A DNA stretch of 64,000 nucleotides from Benincasa hispida (Eukaryota > Streptophyta > Magnoliopsida > Cucurbitales > Cucurbitaceae), in the NCBI RefSeq assembly GCF_009727055.1, contig NC_052359.1, positions 58,225,904 to 58,289,903 of the forward strand, in the 5' to 3' direction. Below, in pieces: positions 36,140 through 48,762 of the stretch. The translations under genes were made by a program, and so were the position numbers. Every line of letters begins with the position of its first letter. The first letter of the stretch is position 1. Below the pieces are notes generated by a model. It had not been told where the DNA came from and searched no databases. It saw only the letters and a list, made by a program, of their open reading frames with translations.

Positions 36140-36886
36140 CTAATGAGAAAAATAGTGAAATGTAGGAGGTGACCTACTCCTCGTCTCCCTTGTAGAAACC
36201 AGAAGAGGGCTATGATCAGAAATCCCCCACCGACCAATCCTAAGCCCTGAATACGAAAAAGCCACCTTCAGCGCCTCATTATACAAGCAGCGATCCAACT
36301 GGTGCAAGGTACCATTCCCCTGAATTTTACTAGTCCAAGTAAACCAGTTACCTATCACACCCAAGTCAACCAAATCCGCCTTCAACAACGTCCCATTAAA
36401 CTCCTCCATCTTCTTCAAGCTATGGCAACCTCCAAAATCCTCTGAACTACTACGCATAGCATTAAAATCCCCCAGAACAACTCCAGGAAGCTGCCATAAG
36501 GCACACACATCAATTAACTGAGACCACAAGTTCCTCCTCTCACTCACATGATTAGAGGCATACACAACACCAATATAAATCCTAGCGCTAGATACAATAT
36601 CCACCAAGGTTCCAGAAATGAATTGTTCCCCACTGACATCTATAAGAAAATCATAGACACTCTTCCGCCACATCACCTAGATCCTCCTAACTCCCCTCCC
36701 ATTTGAACTACACACACACCTCCAAGCATTACCAAACCTACCCACCATTATATCAAAGTTCTCGCGACGAACCCTCGTCTCAAGCAAACAACAAAAAGAA
36801 ACAAAGGAGGAAGCCAGGAAGTCTGCCACCACCATACACTTGACAGGGTCATTCAATCCCCTAACATTCCAGGAACACGAAATCAT
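36140..36886 (-). pseudogene. LINE ORF2 endonuclease (AP-endonuclease-like)
   Basis: Two minus-strand pieces of the N-terminal endonuclease. 36677-36886 has SWNVRGLN and LLETRV (metal-binding Asn and Glu). 36140-36676 has YIGVVYAS, VVLGDFNAMRSSSE and WGISDHSPLLV (catalytic Asp/Asn and the final Asp-His). In a working LINE this domain nicks the target DNA to prime reverse transcription. A stop separates the two pieces, but the catalytic motifs remain. Confidence 0.9.
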
Positions 36887-37149
36887 GAATCTTGCAAGAA
36901 ATCACACTTACTACCTCCCACTGGGATTTTGCCCAAACTTTCGAACCTTTCTTCCATAACAGACAACGGATTAGAATCTGCCTGTACTAAAGCCAGTACC
37001 AACGAGTCTCCCCCTCATCACACAAAACTTCAAACTGATTACGTTCGTCAACATGCTTTACAAATCCCATCATTCCAGGGGACCCATAAACTACTATGCT
37101 CGTCAAGGGTGCCGAATCCGGTGACCCACTGCCACCCTTGTGCCCTACA
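36887..37149 (-). mobile_element. LINE upstream region, probably end of ORF1
   Basis: Lies directly upstream (minus strand) of the endonuclease start and runs into the N gap. Translation is broken and no domain is recognisable. Confidence 0.45.
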
Positions 37150-37174
37150 NNNNNNNNNNNNNNNNNNNNNNNNN
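37150..37174. other. Assembly gap (25 N)
   Basis: A run of 25 undetermined bases that hides the 5' junction of the LINE. Confidence 0.99.
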
Positions 37175-38880
37175 GTAGAGTTGTTGATTAATTAAGTATG
37201 TGACCCAATGCCACAAAAGCTTAAGGGGAAACTTTTTCTTTATACCTCCTTTATCTTTTCGCCTTCAAATTAGTATCCTATTAATAGAAAAGATTGATTG
37301 GATGGACTCAAATGCTGTGCTAATTTTTTAAGATTGGGGGGTTAGGAAACTTCATTGTACATGTTTATTTGCAGTCAATCATTTTAAATGTGAGAATTGT
37401 ATGTAAAAAGAGAGTGATCTTTATTAAATACAATTGTTGCTTTATGATGATACAAGATACATGTGCTAGAACCCCATTATTGGACCTGAGCTGGGTATAT
37501 TTAGATTTTGTCGTGCTATCTTGATATTAGATATATCTGATATTATTTCTTAGGCTCTAATACATTTTCGATGCTTACTTTTGATTTAACGTTGGATGTG
37601 TGCGTAGGATTTCTTTGACATCTTTTTTTGGTCTCTTTTATCTTTGTGGATATAATAGATGCTCGATAATCATTGCTCATGAAATTGTATGTGTATGATG
37701 TAAGATTACTATTCACTTTGTTTTGCATCATATGATTTACACCAATTCTCGATTTTATCAAATGAACTGTTGATCATGCATTCTTTCAAGAGTGGTTGAG
37801 TAAAATACAAAAACTTTAGATCTCAATTTTTTCTAAAAATGTGTAGCTGTGTGTTGTCAATGAAAATTTTCTTTTTCTTTTAAGTTTCATAAAAAAATTG
37901 ATGTTCAAATTTATATTTGAGTTAAGACATCGTTAAAACTTTAGAATATCATATTACTTAATTGTGGGTGGAGTGTATTACCTTGATAGGACAACTTAGT
38001 CTTAAGAACACTCTTAATTTTAGAAGCAAATCTCAGACAAAGGGAAAAGGGGCCTTTCAAAGTAATATTTTTTTTGTAGCTTATATACTATATAGTACTG
38101 GTATATTAAACAAACTTTGCCTAAACAAAAATAACTTTACACTAACGTGTGTAGTTAAGACCCCGGAAAAGGCTATATCTCTCTTTTACGGTTGGATGTT
38201 ATAGCTAGTGGTGGTGTAAAAGTAATTACCAATAATTTTGTGTAGTGCTTATTTATAAAAAGCACCCTTGTCTTAGACATTGCCTCTATTTTTTGCGTTA
38301 GGTATACTCTCTGGGTGATAGACCGATAACCCAAACCAGTGAGGAGCGAAGAGAAATGAGAGTTTGATATCACCTTTCTTACTAGTTTTTGACTTTAAAT
38401 AAACTAAAAACTATGTATCCTTTCTTTATTCGTCTACAAGAAAAATTGACCATTTTCTTTAGTTAGCAAAAATTGTAACAATTTCTAAATGCTTATTGCT
38501 GTATCATTACGTGTGTTGCTGTTGTTTGTATGAAAAGAGAGAATGAAGGATCGAATATTTGTGTTAAGGGCAGTGAACATATAAACATTTAAATAACCTC
38601 CCTTGAAATGAATCACAAGCAATATTATAGTGGTGTGTTGTCGTTGACTGCATACATATTTCTAGTTTTACTGGTGTGACAAACAAGAGATTGGTTAGTG
38701 GGGGCGGTATTTTATAGGTTTGTTGAGAAACGAGTTGTTTTCTATACAATCCCTCATCTACTTCAATTCTTTGTCTAATAATAGTTGATTTTATTGTAAA
38801 TAGTCTGGAAATAATTAGAAGTTGATAAGATTTTATACTAAAAAGGATATAAAAAATGCTCAATTTGAAATCAAAAAATT
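37175..38880. other. Non-coding DNA, nothing recognised
   Basis: AT-rich. No open frame has recognisable domains or clear splice-supported coding sequence. No LTR landmark seen. Confidence 0.5.
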
Positions 38881-40330
38881 GAGAAAGTCAAAATAACTTT
38901 ACCAAATGCCATTAGGAAGCAGCAACCACGCACCCTCCAAGAAGCGTTGAGCATGCTTAAACAGAACCACATCATTATGGCCAATAGGGCAAGCAATTGC
39001 AATGCTGCCAACAAAGGCTTCACAACGCTCTGAAATTTGATAAGAAATGACCGCGTGACTTGTGCAACTAGCGGTCAAGCCACAGCCATCTCGTACCCTC
39101 AACCAATGCTATTTGGCTTTTTACAATATGTTCAATGCATCCGTAGCGTCACGCTGCTATACCTAACAATACTTAAAAGGGATTTTCTTTCATTTATTGA
39201 GAGAAGGAGACAAATTTTTCTCCAAGGATGGATCGAAGTTTCTCTCAAGAAATCATTCATCTCTTAGGTAATTCTGTTCCATTAGGTTAGATTTTCATTT
39301 CTTTTTTTTTTTTTTTTTAATTTTAAACAATACATTTGAATTTCTTCTGGATTTGTCAATGAAATTTATGAACGTAATTCTTCAATTTCTTTTTTAATTC
39401 AAGCACATCTTGTACAGTTTCGTTGATTTCTGCTCTTCCTACTTACTAATGCAATCAATATATGATTCTTGAACATTTGAATTCTAAAAGCCATTTTCAA
39501 GATCCTTTATTCTCTTATTGAGCATGATATAGATTCTTTAGTTTTGTTACAATCTTAGCTTGAAATATATTAATTTGAATATATCATATATTAAGAAGTC
39601 TAGTAAGTTTCTACTAAAGTGGAAATAGTTAATTGTGTATTTGATGGCTTATTACTAAAAACATACATTACTAATATCAAAGATAGGTTTCGATTAATTG
39701 ATCACTATCCTTACGATTAATCACCAAATTAAATTTTCGAACTGTACATGTAATTTTCAATTTATTATGGATCATCGAAGCCCAATAGGGTCAGAAGCTA
39801 TTCAGGTTGATTAGAGTTAGGTCTTCCAACTTAAATCAATATTTAGAATGCTTTCGTTGATATGATTTTTGCAGTTTCTTCGCATTGTAGGTTAGCTTAA
39901 TCGATCAAGCGAATAGTTTGTGTGGCATTATTCGATTACATATATTTAATTTGTAGAAATCAATTCAATAAAATTGCAAAGAATGTCTAACTGAACTGAG
40001 AAATTGAGATTGCACTAAATCCTTTACAATTTATTTCTTCTATCTTTTAATTTCAAGTAATGTCTCGTTTTATAAAAACCCTTCAATTTTTATCATTTAT
40101 AGGTGAATTTAGCTTAAGAAAGATTTAGAAATGGTCTCCTTGTGGATCGAGATTCCTGTACTTTCCTCTTATGCTACTGTTAGTATAAGATGTAGATTTT
40201 CGCGGTTATAAATATTTTTTGTTTCAGTATTGGTGTAAATAAGGACATCAATTTTTGAAAGCGAACAATTATGGCATATTTTCTTGTAATCTAAGGTGAA
40301 AAGGGAGTTGTAACTCCCTCTCGCGCCACT
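38881..40330 (+). repeat. Probable Athila/Tat-type LTR and leader remnant
   Basis: 38930-39145 holds GCAACGCT/AGCGTTG-style words like those at 63890-63990. 39780-39960 parallels 55140-55320 (CCCAATAGG, a stretch on 'AGGTTGATTAGAGTTAGGTCTT', AGGACGCTT/AGAATGCTT). 40135-40185 has TCCTTGTGGATCGAGATTCC, the typical tail of such LTRs. No gene seen. Confidence 0.5.
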
Positions 40331-41640
40331 CATCAGTCCACTCCTCGCAATAGATTAGGGGAATCTTAACTTAATAAATATTATAATTAATTAATTACAT
40401 AATAAGTATCATAATATTTTAAAAAAATATTGGCATTTCAATTCATATTTCATATAGCATTATCTCCTCATAACCATAGTTTATAATATGAATCACATCG
40501 CCACATTAATTTTTAACCTTTTATATTGAATCTCATTCATTATATATGGATTCTTATTTATATTTCTCTCATTTATATAGTTAATTTTTCAATCTTATTC
40601 AGAAAATTAACTTATATATAAGTACTCTAACATATATTATTTAATTGTATCTTATACATTAATGCATTCTCTTCATTAATTTGAAAACAATTTAAGTGTC
40701 TCCCAGAACTTCGTGCTGATCGCTTATTATGTTACTCAATTTAGTAAGTAGCAAAGGACTCTAACTGTGCCTACAAAATTAGAAGACTCCATGTCGAGAT
40801 TAACTAATTAATTATTTAACTGAACTAATTCAACATATACATGTACCATGAGATAGCACTTACCCATCTAAGATCAAACTGCACTCCTTCTGCACGTTTG
40901 ATGTAAGGATTGGGTAACGATGAGATATAACCATAATAAGTAAGTCGATCCTTCACGACGGTTGTTCATAATTCAGTTGGGGTAGCAGAATTATCATTCA
41001 CCTGTAATGTACAATGCTCTCTTACTAAAGTCCCTTGTATCAATGAACATAACCTCTCTATGATCTACATAAAAAATCACTCTCGGGCTAATGAGAGGGA
41101 AGTGGCCCATTTGTTTCAAGGACCTGGAGTCAGGTACTTAATGGCGAACAACTCTTCTATTTTTCTATAGTCGGGAAGGAGTGATTCATCTTATGTAGTT
41201 TATGTTTTCAGCTCCTAGCTTTTGTCTGTGTCTAAAATTGGTAGGCTTATTGATGTCGGAAACACAGCCTTTACAAACCAAATCAAAAGAACAAGGAGCC
41301 TCCAGGCAGAAGTTGATAAATACTTAGTGATTGGATCGAGTAATTATGGTTATCTTATTGAAGATGTTAATCCTCAGTCAACAATATTAGAAAAGATGAT
41401 TAACTATTCTTGCTGGGTGCCCATTCTTTATACCAAAACTCTTTGTATCCGTAGGAATGATACCTTCACAGCTGTCTCCAGTCTTAGAACCCATTGGATC
41501 AAATCTATATGTAACGGATTCAAATGGGTTGTAGCCATAGTTCCAAAGATAAGTTGGTACCCAACCTTACTCATATGTTATAACCATTTAAAATTATCAC
41601 TGTACAGATCCACTGTATTCTCACACATACCTATCAAATG
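40331..41640 (-). repeat. Diverged copia LTR, minus orientation
   Basis: Shows the LTR landmark order of the family (GGAAGTGGCCCATTTG-TTCAAG, TAGTCGGGAAGGAGTGA, TTGGTAGGCTTATTGATGTCGG). The 139-residue open frame at 41222-41641 lies inside it and is LTR sequence. Confidence 0.6.
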
Positions 41641-42840
41641 ACATTGAAATAATTCTTAGTCTTAGTTTTTGGATTGTTTCTGCAGTCAAATTCTTAATAT
41701 AATTTTATTAAATTAACTTAATTTATTACTTGCACACAAGATAAGGCTAGTAAACTCAACTCCATCTGAACGCGGGAAAGAATTTAAATTAGAAAGCATG
41801 TCTACTTAGTTTTTTGTTATTAATTGATATGTAATTTTATGAATCGATAAATAATGTACCTATTTTTAAATGACTTTATAGGCCAAAAGTGAACCTGATA
41901 GAAAAGTATACAAAATGTTCAGGCTCGCCAAGTCTAGAGGCCGGAGTCAGCCTATGACATTACGAGGCCAAGGTATGATCGATTTCTTTTCGAGAGCTTG
42001 CGTTTCTGTAGTCTTCAAACCTTGATTTGAGCCGGTAAGGTGATTGTAGGTTCATAAGACCCCACAGCGGCCCAAGTCATTATTCGACCTTTGAGTCCAG
42101 GTAATTCCCATTACTAGCATAAGCTTGCGTCTCATAAGAAAGTGTTGTAGTCAATTAATTCATCACAAGGAAACCCTCCAAATCGTCCCGGGGACTTGAC
42201 AGGTAATTAGCCTTGGAAATACGGGGATTAAGACCTCATAAACATTTCAGAAAGCTAGCCGAAAATCAGCGACGAGCTTATAAGCACTCCTAAATAAAAA
42301 TGATCCAAGGGATTGCGCAAAATTACTAGTTTAACGCCATGTCGGTGTAGATGTCAACCGGAAATGTCAAGAGGTGGAACTTCTTAGGTTAAAGTATTTA
42401 CAAGTCCAAATGATGGACATGCATCTGAATCGGCAAAAAAAACTTGTTGTACTATTATAGACAACAATAGTACTTCAAATTGGGATTATTAGCACCATAT
42501 CCTTTACAAAAGAAAATCATGGAAGTTACCTAAATTTTCCATAATGGTAGAACAGATCTTAGAGTGGCAAGGGCATGCTTCAGAGAGGTTCCTTAAATAT
42601 ATGGGGAGAAGAAGGGAATTAAGTATCGCAGTGGATCGCTCTCAGCCTTGAAGGCCGACTTTGGGGGCTGAGGCTGAGGTGAGGCTCCTGAGGCCAGTCT
42701 CAAAGCCAAGTCTTAGTCCCTGAGTGTCAATCCAGGATTGACCTCATTTTTTGAACACATTCAGTGGCCTAAATCAAGTAGTGTCCGTTCCAATAGGAAA
42801 AGGAAGTATAGTTTTAAAATGTGTGGAGCGTGTGAACATA
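41641..42840. other. Non-coding DNA, nothing recognised
   Basis: 41880-42760 has higher GC and repeated GAGGCC/GGCTGAGG words, suggesting an old unclassified repeat. There is no supported frame. Confidence 0.4.
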
Positions 42841-44600
42841 TGGTGTTAATTTATTTTTTCAAAATGCAAAATAGAACACAGAGAAGTATAAAGACATTCT
42901 AACTAATAGCCATGCTGTTAAATAGTAAAGAAAATTCAGGAAGAAAGCAAAATACCTTTCAGATACACTCTTCAATTTCTACTGATTGCTTTCACTGAGA
43001 TTCATGAACTCTTCAATCCTTTCTTTGGATCTTGAAACTAATGGTCCATCACCAAGTCTTTTCCCTGATTCTCGACAAGATTGTTTGTGGAAACTTCTTT
43101 AGAAGAGCATTGGGAAGGTTTTATTAGAGAACCTTTCTCATTATACACTTGAGAGTAGGTGAGATGATTGAGGAAGAATTGAGAGTGAGGAGAGAATAAC
43201 TTTATTTTTTTTTTTCATATGCAAGACCTTTCTGCAATTTAATTAATCGAGAGGGAGCAACTCCGTGTAACAATAGGGGCGTTATCTTATTAATTTATAA
43301 ATTAAAACTATTTAATTTGAAATCAATAATATTTATTGGATTTGATAACTATATAGATTAGAAATTATTATAAATAGAAAAATTTCCAAAATTATTTATA
43401 ATTAGTATTCAAAAAGTTTTCAAAAGTTGCGTTTATTCTTTGAACTTTTTTGCTATTAATGTAAAATTTTAAATACTTATTCTTTATATTTAATGGTCCT
43501 ATTAATTAATATTAGTACTATATTTAATTAATTTGTAATATTTGAATCATTTCAGATGTATTTCCTTCTCCACATATAGAGTTATATGAAGCTCATTCAC
43601 ATTAACATTAATCTATAATTATATATAAATCTTATTCATAACATCTATTATAATATGAATCTTTCAATAGTTAGTTTTTGAATCTATTTTCATAGCATAT
43701 TCTGCGATATTATATAGGTTAATTTTAATCTAATTCCAAAATTACTTTTTATTAATGCTTTACTATTAATTTTCATTACAATAAAATTCCTTATAATTAT
43801 TGAACAATTCATTCTTCAAAAATAATTTCCTTGTATTATTATCCTATGAGGCTAGTAGAGATATCTAATGAACCACAAATTGAGTCAAATGATACGGGAT
43901 TAATATTATTTGATTAACTCGTTTTAATGTTAATTTAATAAAATTCATTATATTCTGTGGTCATCCATTAAAAGACCCAGTATTTGCATTCTTCACATGT
44001 TATAATGTTTTCTATTTCGATAGATCATTAACCCCAATTATTAGTAAGCCAACCTTCTCGAATTGATCGTGACAATGTGTGCTAAGATTCGCGTTACCTC
44101 TATAGTATACCTCTTTTATTCCATATGTCTCGCTTGATCTCTAATGAATCATCTATTTGTGATGACTTCCAAAGCGAAAGAGCATTCTACTTATAGTAGC
44201 TATGCTCTAGATCTCTTACTCGGAAATCTAGTAAAATTGGTAACTTATAAGTCGGCCATAGACAAGATTCATAACTCCAATATTAATCAAGGCAAATACT
44301 CAGAGACAAGAGTTTAAACTTAACTATCAAGACTAGACGGTCAGTATATAAATGGTCGTTTATGAAATTTAATCTCTTCAATCGACAAGTTAATTAGAAT
44401 AACAATTTAGCAGGTCTGGATTTATATAGACAAAAGAGAAGAAGAGTTTCTTTATGAAATTAGATACCCCTCAATTTGCATTCTCTGCAAAATGGTTGGG
44501 GATAAATTTGTAACACATTACAACTCTTGTAAACATTTTTAACAAAGTGAGTCGTTTCCGTTATTAAGCCAAGAAACACAACAGCTGAAACCAAGTTGAG
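42841..44600 (-). repeat. Diverged copia LTR, minus orientation
   Basis: The beginning (AATACCTTTCAGATACACTC, a CTTCAATCCTTTC passage) and the later part (GGGGATAAATTTGTAACACA, TTGTAAACATTTTTAACAAA, GTGAGTCGTTTCCG) follow the layout of the LTR at 30087-31622. No ends are clearly defined. Confidence 0.5.
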
Positions 44601-44737
44601 TACGAACAACTACCTTCGATACTTGATACGGTAACTAAATGACAACCAGCTAAGAAAACCACAGTAACAACCGCGAACCTGCACTCCGCCGGATATTTCC
44701 GTCCTTGTTTGTGAGAGAGATTGGTAGTTGAGTTGAT

Positions 44738-46213
44738 TGTTGGAATTGTATGCCCCGTAAAGCCTAGTATGTTAATAATAGCATTGGTTGCTCTTAATAA
44801 TAATTGTATGAGTTGTATATTTAATAATATTGACTTATTTATTCAGAGATTAAGGAATCCATGGTTATTTTATGTTCAACTTGATAGGTAGTTAATTAGA
44901 ATGTAGATGGTGGTCATGTCAAGTACATAACTCTAAAATGGTCTTACAATATATGGATAAGGTTATTCATAATCTGGTGACACTACGGGATACGGGACTT
45001 CACTTTTTTGTAATTTGGTTACAGATGGTTTTTACAAATGATCAATCATTATGCAGAGATGAAGTGGGATCAGGCAAAGAAAAGCCAGGACGAAATAACC
45101 TCGATACGAAACCTGAGATACTTGAATAAACTTTCTAGTTGTTAGAGAGGAGTTGATGTAAATGAGACTTACATTAAGTACCATGGAATAGGAAAAGAAC
45201 TATGGGTTTATATGTTTCATGAGATGAATATAATAAACTATAGGTTATAATATATATGATTAAGTTGATTATCATTATTTTATAATATAATATTAATTAT
45301 TAGATATTAATACTTTTCTTTTAAATAAACCAAAGTATAGTGGGTGGGTTATTGTTGATCATGGTAACCATGAGTTTTAAAGAGAAAATTGGTTTCCTAT
45401 TTTGAAAGAGGAAGGTTTTTACAAAAGATTGAAAGAATTTGAATTTTGTCTCGGCCGAAGAAAGAAAACTCACGAAAATCGTCAAGTAAATACAGATTTA
45501 CTAAATGACAGTTGGGCGAGCTAAACGATAGTGCAAGTGCTAGCTAAACGATCGTGCAATGTTATTAAATGATTGCATAGCTTTGCTAGACGATCGCTGG
45601 CCCAAGGTAAACGATCGTGTAGAGTTGTCGAGCTAAACGATCGCATAGCTTTTACTAGACGATCACATAGCTTTATCTAAACGATGGGCATCGACCTATA
45701 CGATAGGTCTCCGACTTCTCCACATTGCCCAGTCTTGTACGGGATCGTTGTTTTCCTGTTCATCTGCTACACCAAGTCCGAACAGAACAGAGCCCACCCT
45801 CTGGATTCTCACACTGAGAATACCAAGGTCGCCTTGTTGGTGGTGTCAGATTCAACTCGACACCGTCGAGGTTTTCCGGAGGCCGTTCGTGGTGTTGCGG
45901 AGGCCATTCGCTGTAGTAGAGGAGTTCGTGACCGAGGACGAGCGCAAAATGTTCGTGCCATGTTGCAGTCATGTAGATCAGGCACTCATGGTTGCTGTGA
46001 TCGATCAGAGTGCGCATCGAAGCGTGAAGACGCTTCTGCCGTTGTTAGTACAGTTTTTGCCTCTGTACTTTTATTGTTTCATGCTGTAATTTCTCTATAA
46101 ATTGTCTAACTGCTTGTACGAAGTCGACTGTAAATGATTTGTTGATTCATGATTGTAATTTGGAATGGTCTTACTTCTGCTACTCACGGAAATTGGGATT
46201 CTGATTTCCTTCA
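44738..46213 (+). repeat. Copia LTR, plus orientation
   Basis: It starts TGTTGGAATTGTATGCCCCG and ends CTGATTTCCTTCA (1,476 bp) and is the plus-strand relative of 15585-17480. No primer site follows 46213 (LINE sequence does) and the 5-bp flanks (TTGAT and ATCAC) do not match, so it is not a clean solo LTR. The open frames at 45684-46100 are LTR sequence. Confidence 0.75.
45495..45705. repeat. Cluster of AAACGATCG motifs inside the LTR
   Basis: Roughly eight near-repeats of GCTAAACGATCGT-GCATAGC, spaced about 20-40 bp. A matching cluster, in reverse, is at 16080-16215. Confidence 0.75.
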
Positions 46214-47784
46214 ATCACTCCCCGCACCTCTAAACCACTAGGCTAACTTCTCTCCCACCAATACTCAATTCCTGCCTCTTCCTCAACCCTCACGTCCCCC
46301 ATTCTCCCTCAAACACCCCTCATTAACTGCCACAATACATAATTCCTGACACTTTGCCATACCTTGTTTCTCACACATAGCCCCAGTGTGCCCAAAGGAA
46401 CCACAGCAAGCACACCTACGAGGTTTCCACTCATACACTGCTGGAATAATAAACTCTTGACCCCGAATTCAAACAGTGACTGAAGAGGGCAATAATGAAT
46501 TACTATCCATCTAAACACAAACCCTTGCATATGATAACTGTCGCCGCTCCCTTGTTGTCACATCAAAAGAGATTGGTTTATCCACAACACTAGCTAACAC
46601 TACTAAACCCTTATCCGTCCACAACTCCAGTTTAATCAAGATAAGAACAGAATAAAAAACAAAAGTTTCAGGAATAATACCTGGTGACCATTGTCGTAAT
46701 AAGATGGGTTTGCCACCCAAGTGTCATGGACCATTCTCCAGCACCCAATCCGTGACTCGGCCTTCTGAAATTTAAAGATAATCAACCCGTTTTCCAACAA
46801 GGTAATAGTTGGCATCTCTATGCGTCCCCAAATTCTCTGAATAAAGTGACAAATAACAAAATACGGGAGTTTGGCATCCACAAGCTGACCAACCAAAGAT
46901 TTCTCCCACAAACACACTCCCGCATCATTAATCTCCACACAAGGTTTAACAATAACTTTGTCATTTTCAACCAAAGGGGGAATAAACTCTAAATTTCCCC
47001 TTAAATTTGACCCAAAAAGGGCCACCCACGAACTTTCTCCTTTCACACCGAAATCAGAACCATCTGAACCGCCCTACTCCTTCAACCGGTTTGAATTTGG
47101 ACCAAACCCCCCAGCATGAACCGATTTTGAGGACTGACTCCTCCCTCACGAGAACCCCCCTCATCCACCGAACGACCCTCGCTTCCAATAAGGTCAGCCC
47201 ATGAGACCTCCTTACAGCCTAACTTCTATACCCCTCCTCCCCCCCCCCCCCTCGAGGCTCCCAACTCCAGCCCAGCCACATAGCCCAACTCTAAAGCCTC
47301 CACACCTTTCGACCCTGTCCCCAACTCCCCCTGCCACCAGTCCACTCCCTTCACCTAGCCTCATCCCACTCCCAACAGGCGCTTACCCCAACCTCAAGGC
47401 CTAACCCAAACACTCAAGGTTCTCAGACACACTCCTCACAACCAACTCCACTCGAGCCCAAGCTCCTCTACCCAACCACTAGCTAAGCCCCAGCCCATCC
47501 GATTCATCCCTCTCAACCCGATTTTCTTCTGACTCTATGATCAACCCTTCAACCGCTGAAGGATCATCCACCATCAACCCCCCCAGCTTCACTTTGGCCA
47601 CACTCCTCATACTAGACCCTTCAACCCCCTTAGAACGACCATCAGACATCCCAAAACCCTTCACCTCCAAAGAACGAGCACCCAATCCCGATTCGATCTC
47701 TAGTCTAAGTAGACGAAAGGGATGGTAAGCAACTCGATCTCCATTCTTCTCCTTCAATCTTAAAGGTGACCGCTTACGCACCAT
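46214..47784 (-). pseudogene. LINE ORF1 (DUF4283-like domain and CCHC zinc knuckle)
   Basis: The minus strand begins with an ATG at 47784 (MVRKRSPLRLKEKNGDRV). A low-complexity part follows, then a DUF4283-type region (46636-47046: NDAGVCLWEKSLVGQLVDAK, LLENGLIIFKFQKAESR, WRMVHDTWVANPSYY). Next come PILLRQWSPGIIPETF and RRQLSYARVCV (46511-46720), and a zinc knuckle CACCGSFGHTGAMC (about 46370-46430). In plant LINEs this protein binds the RNA. Frameshifts break it, and it stops at 46213 against an LTR. Confidence 0.85.
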
Positions 47785-48061
47785 CTAACCTCACCGTCTA
47801 ACATCACCGTCCACAAATCTAAACTCACACCGCCCTCTGCAGCTAAATCCAGATCACCTTCTGCTCTTCTTATCGTAAACCTGAAACCCGCTCGAATGTA
47901 CCTGCCGCGAAAGAGCCGGCAACCTTCCTACCATCAGACCGAAGACGACGACACAGACGGCTACGATTACCGAAAAAACGAAAACGAAGACGACCTTCGG
48001 AAGGACGCCTCGAGAGAAAAGGACCGGTGAAGACGTCGTTGTCATCGTCGTCGTCGTCGTC
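47785..48061 (-). mobile_element. LINE 5' untranslated region
   Basis: GC-rich stretch upstream of the ORF1 ATG, ending in a TCG trinucleotide run (about 48037-48061), after which the sequence becomes AT-rich and unique. The 5' limit of the LINE is inferred from this change. Confidence 0.5.
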
Positions 48062-48762
48062 TGAATTCTATATCAATTTTATTCAAATACACCATATGCA
48101 TGTAATATCTTCTATGATTAAACAATAAATAAAAGTATAGTTAAATGCTCAAACATTTGGTATGAAAACTCATTAAAAAAATTTAATCTTTATGTGTTAA
48201 ATTTATTTTTGGATTCCTTTTAGAAAAAAGAGAACCAAAAATAATAATCAAATACATTTGTTTTTTAAATATGTTTATCCAACATATTGGTTTTTTTTAG
48301 TTTAAAGTAGAAAAACCAAAAACCAAAAACATTATTTAGTTACCTATATAGATAAATTACAATAGATTTAAAATTACATTGTTAAAATATAAAGTAGTTA
48401 CCTAGTGAAAACATTGTTAAAACATTTAAAATTACAGTGACTAAATTATTGCCTAGTGAAAGTGAAAGTCCATGGACATATATAAAGTAGTTTTTAATAA
48501 TCCCCTATCTCAAGTTTCACCATTTAAACTTTTTTTAAAGATATAATTGTAAGTACAAGAGTTAGGCGTACATCATGCATCTCTTTCTTGTGTGGACACT
48601 AAAATAAAACAATACCAATTTATTTTTTCAATTAAAAATTTGTAAATGTCAAATTTTTATTCGACAATTAGTGAGGCTGAACAGAAAATAAGAAAGAAGT
48701 TTCAATCAAAGATGGAAATCAAAAAAACCTTACGAATTCCTTCAAAATTTAGGAAGAGTTGT
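48062..48762. other. 3' flank of the thaumatin-like gene
   Basis: AT-rich, no coding sequence. On the minus strand an AATAAA (plus 48619-48624) lies about 140 bp past the stop codon and is a plausible poly(A) signal. Confidence 0.5.

Noticed and set aside
38899..39102. Possible exon on the minus strand with a GT donor at its end
   Set aside because: The composition and GCAACGCT-style words match LTR remnants, and no protein family is recognised; most likely non-coding.
41222..41641. 139-residue open frame
   Set aside because: It overlaps landmarks of a minus-strand copia LTR (GGTAGGCTTATTGA).
45684..46100. 138- and 113-residue frames that look gene-like in composition
   Set aside because: They lie inside a copia LTR, and the opposed relative at 15600-16000 gives different broken frames.
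44733..46218. LTR 44738-46213 as a clean solo LTR
   Set aside because: Flanking 5-mers TTGAT and ATCAC differ.
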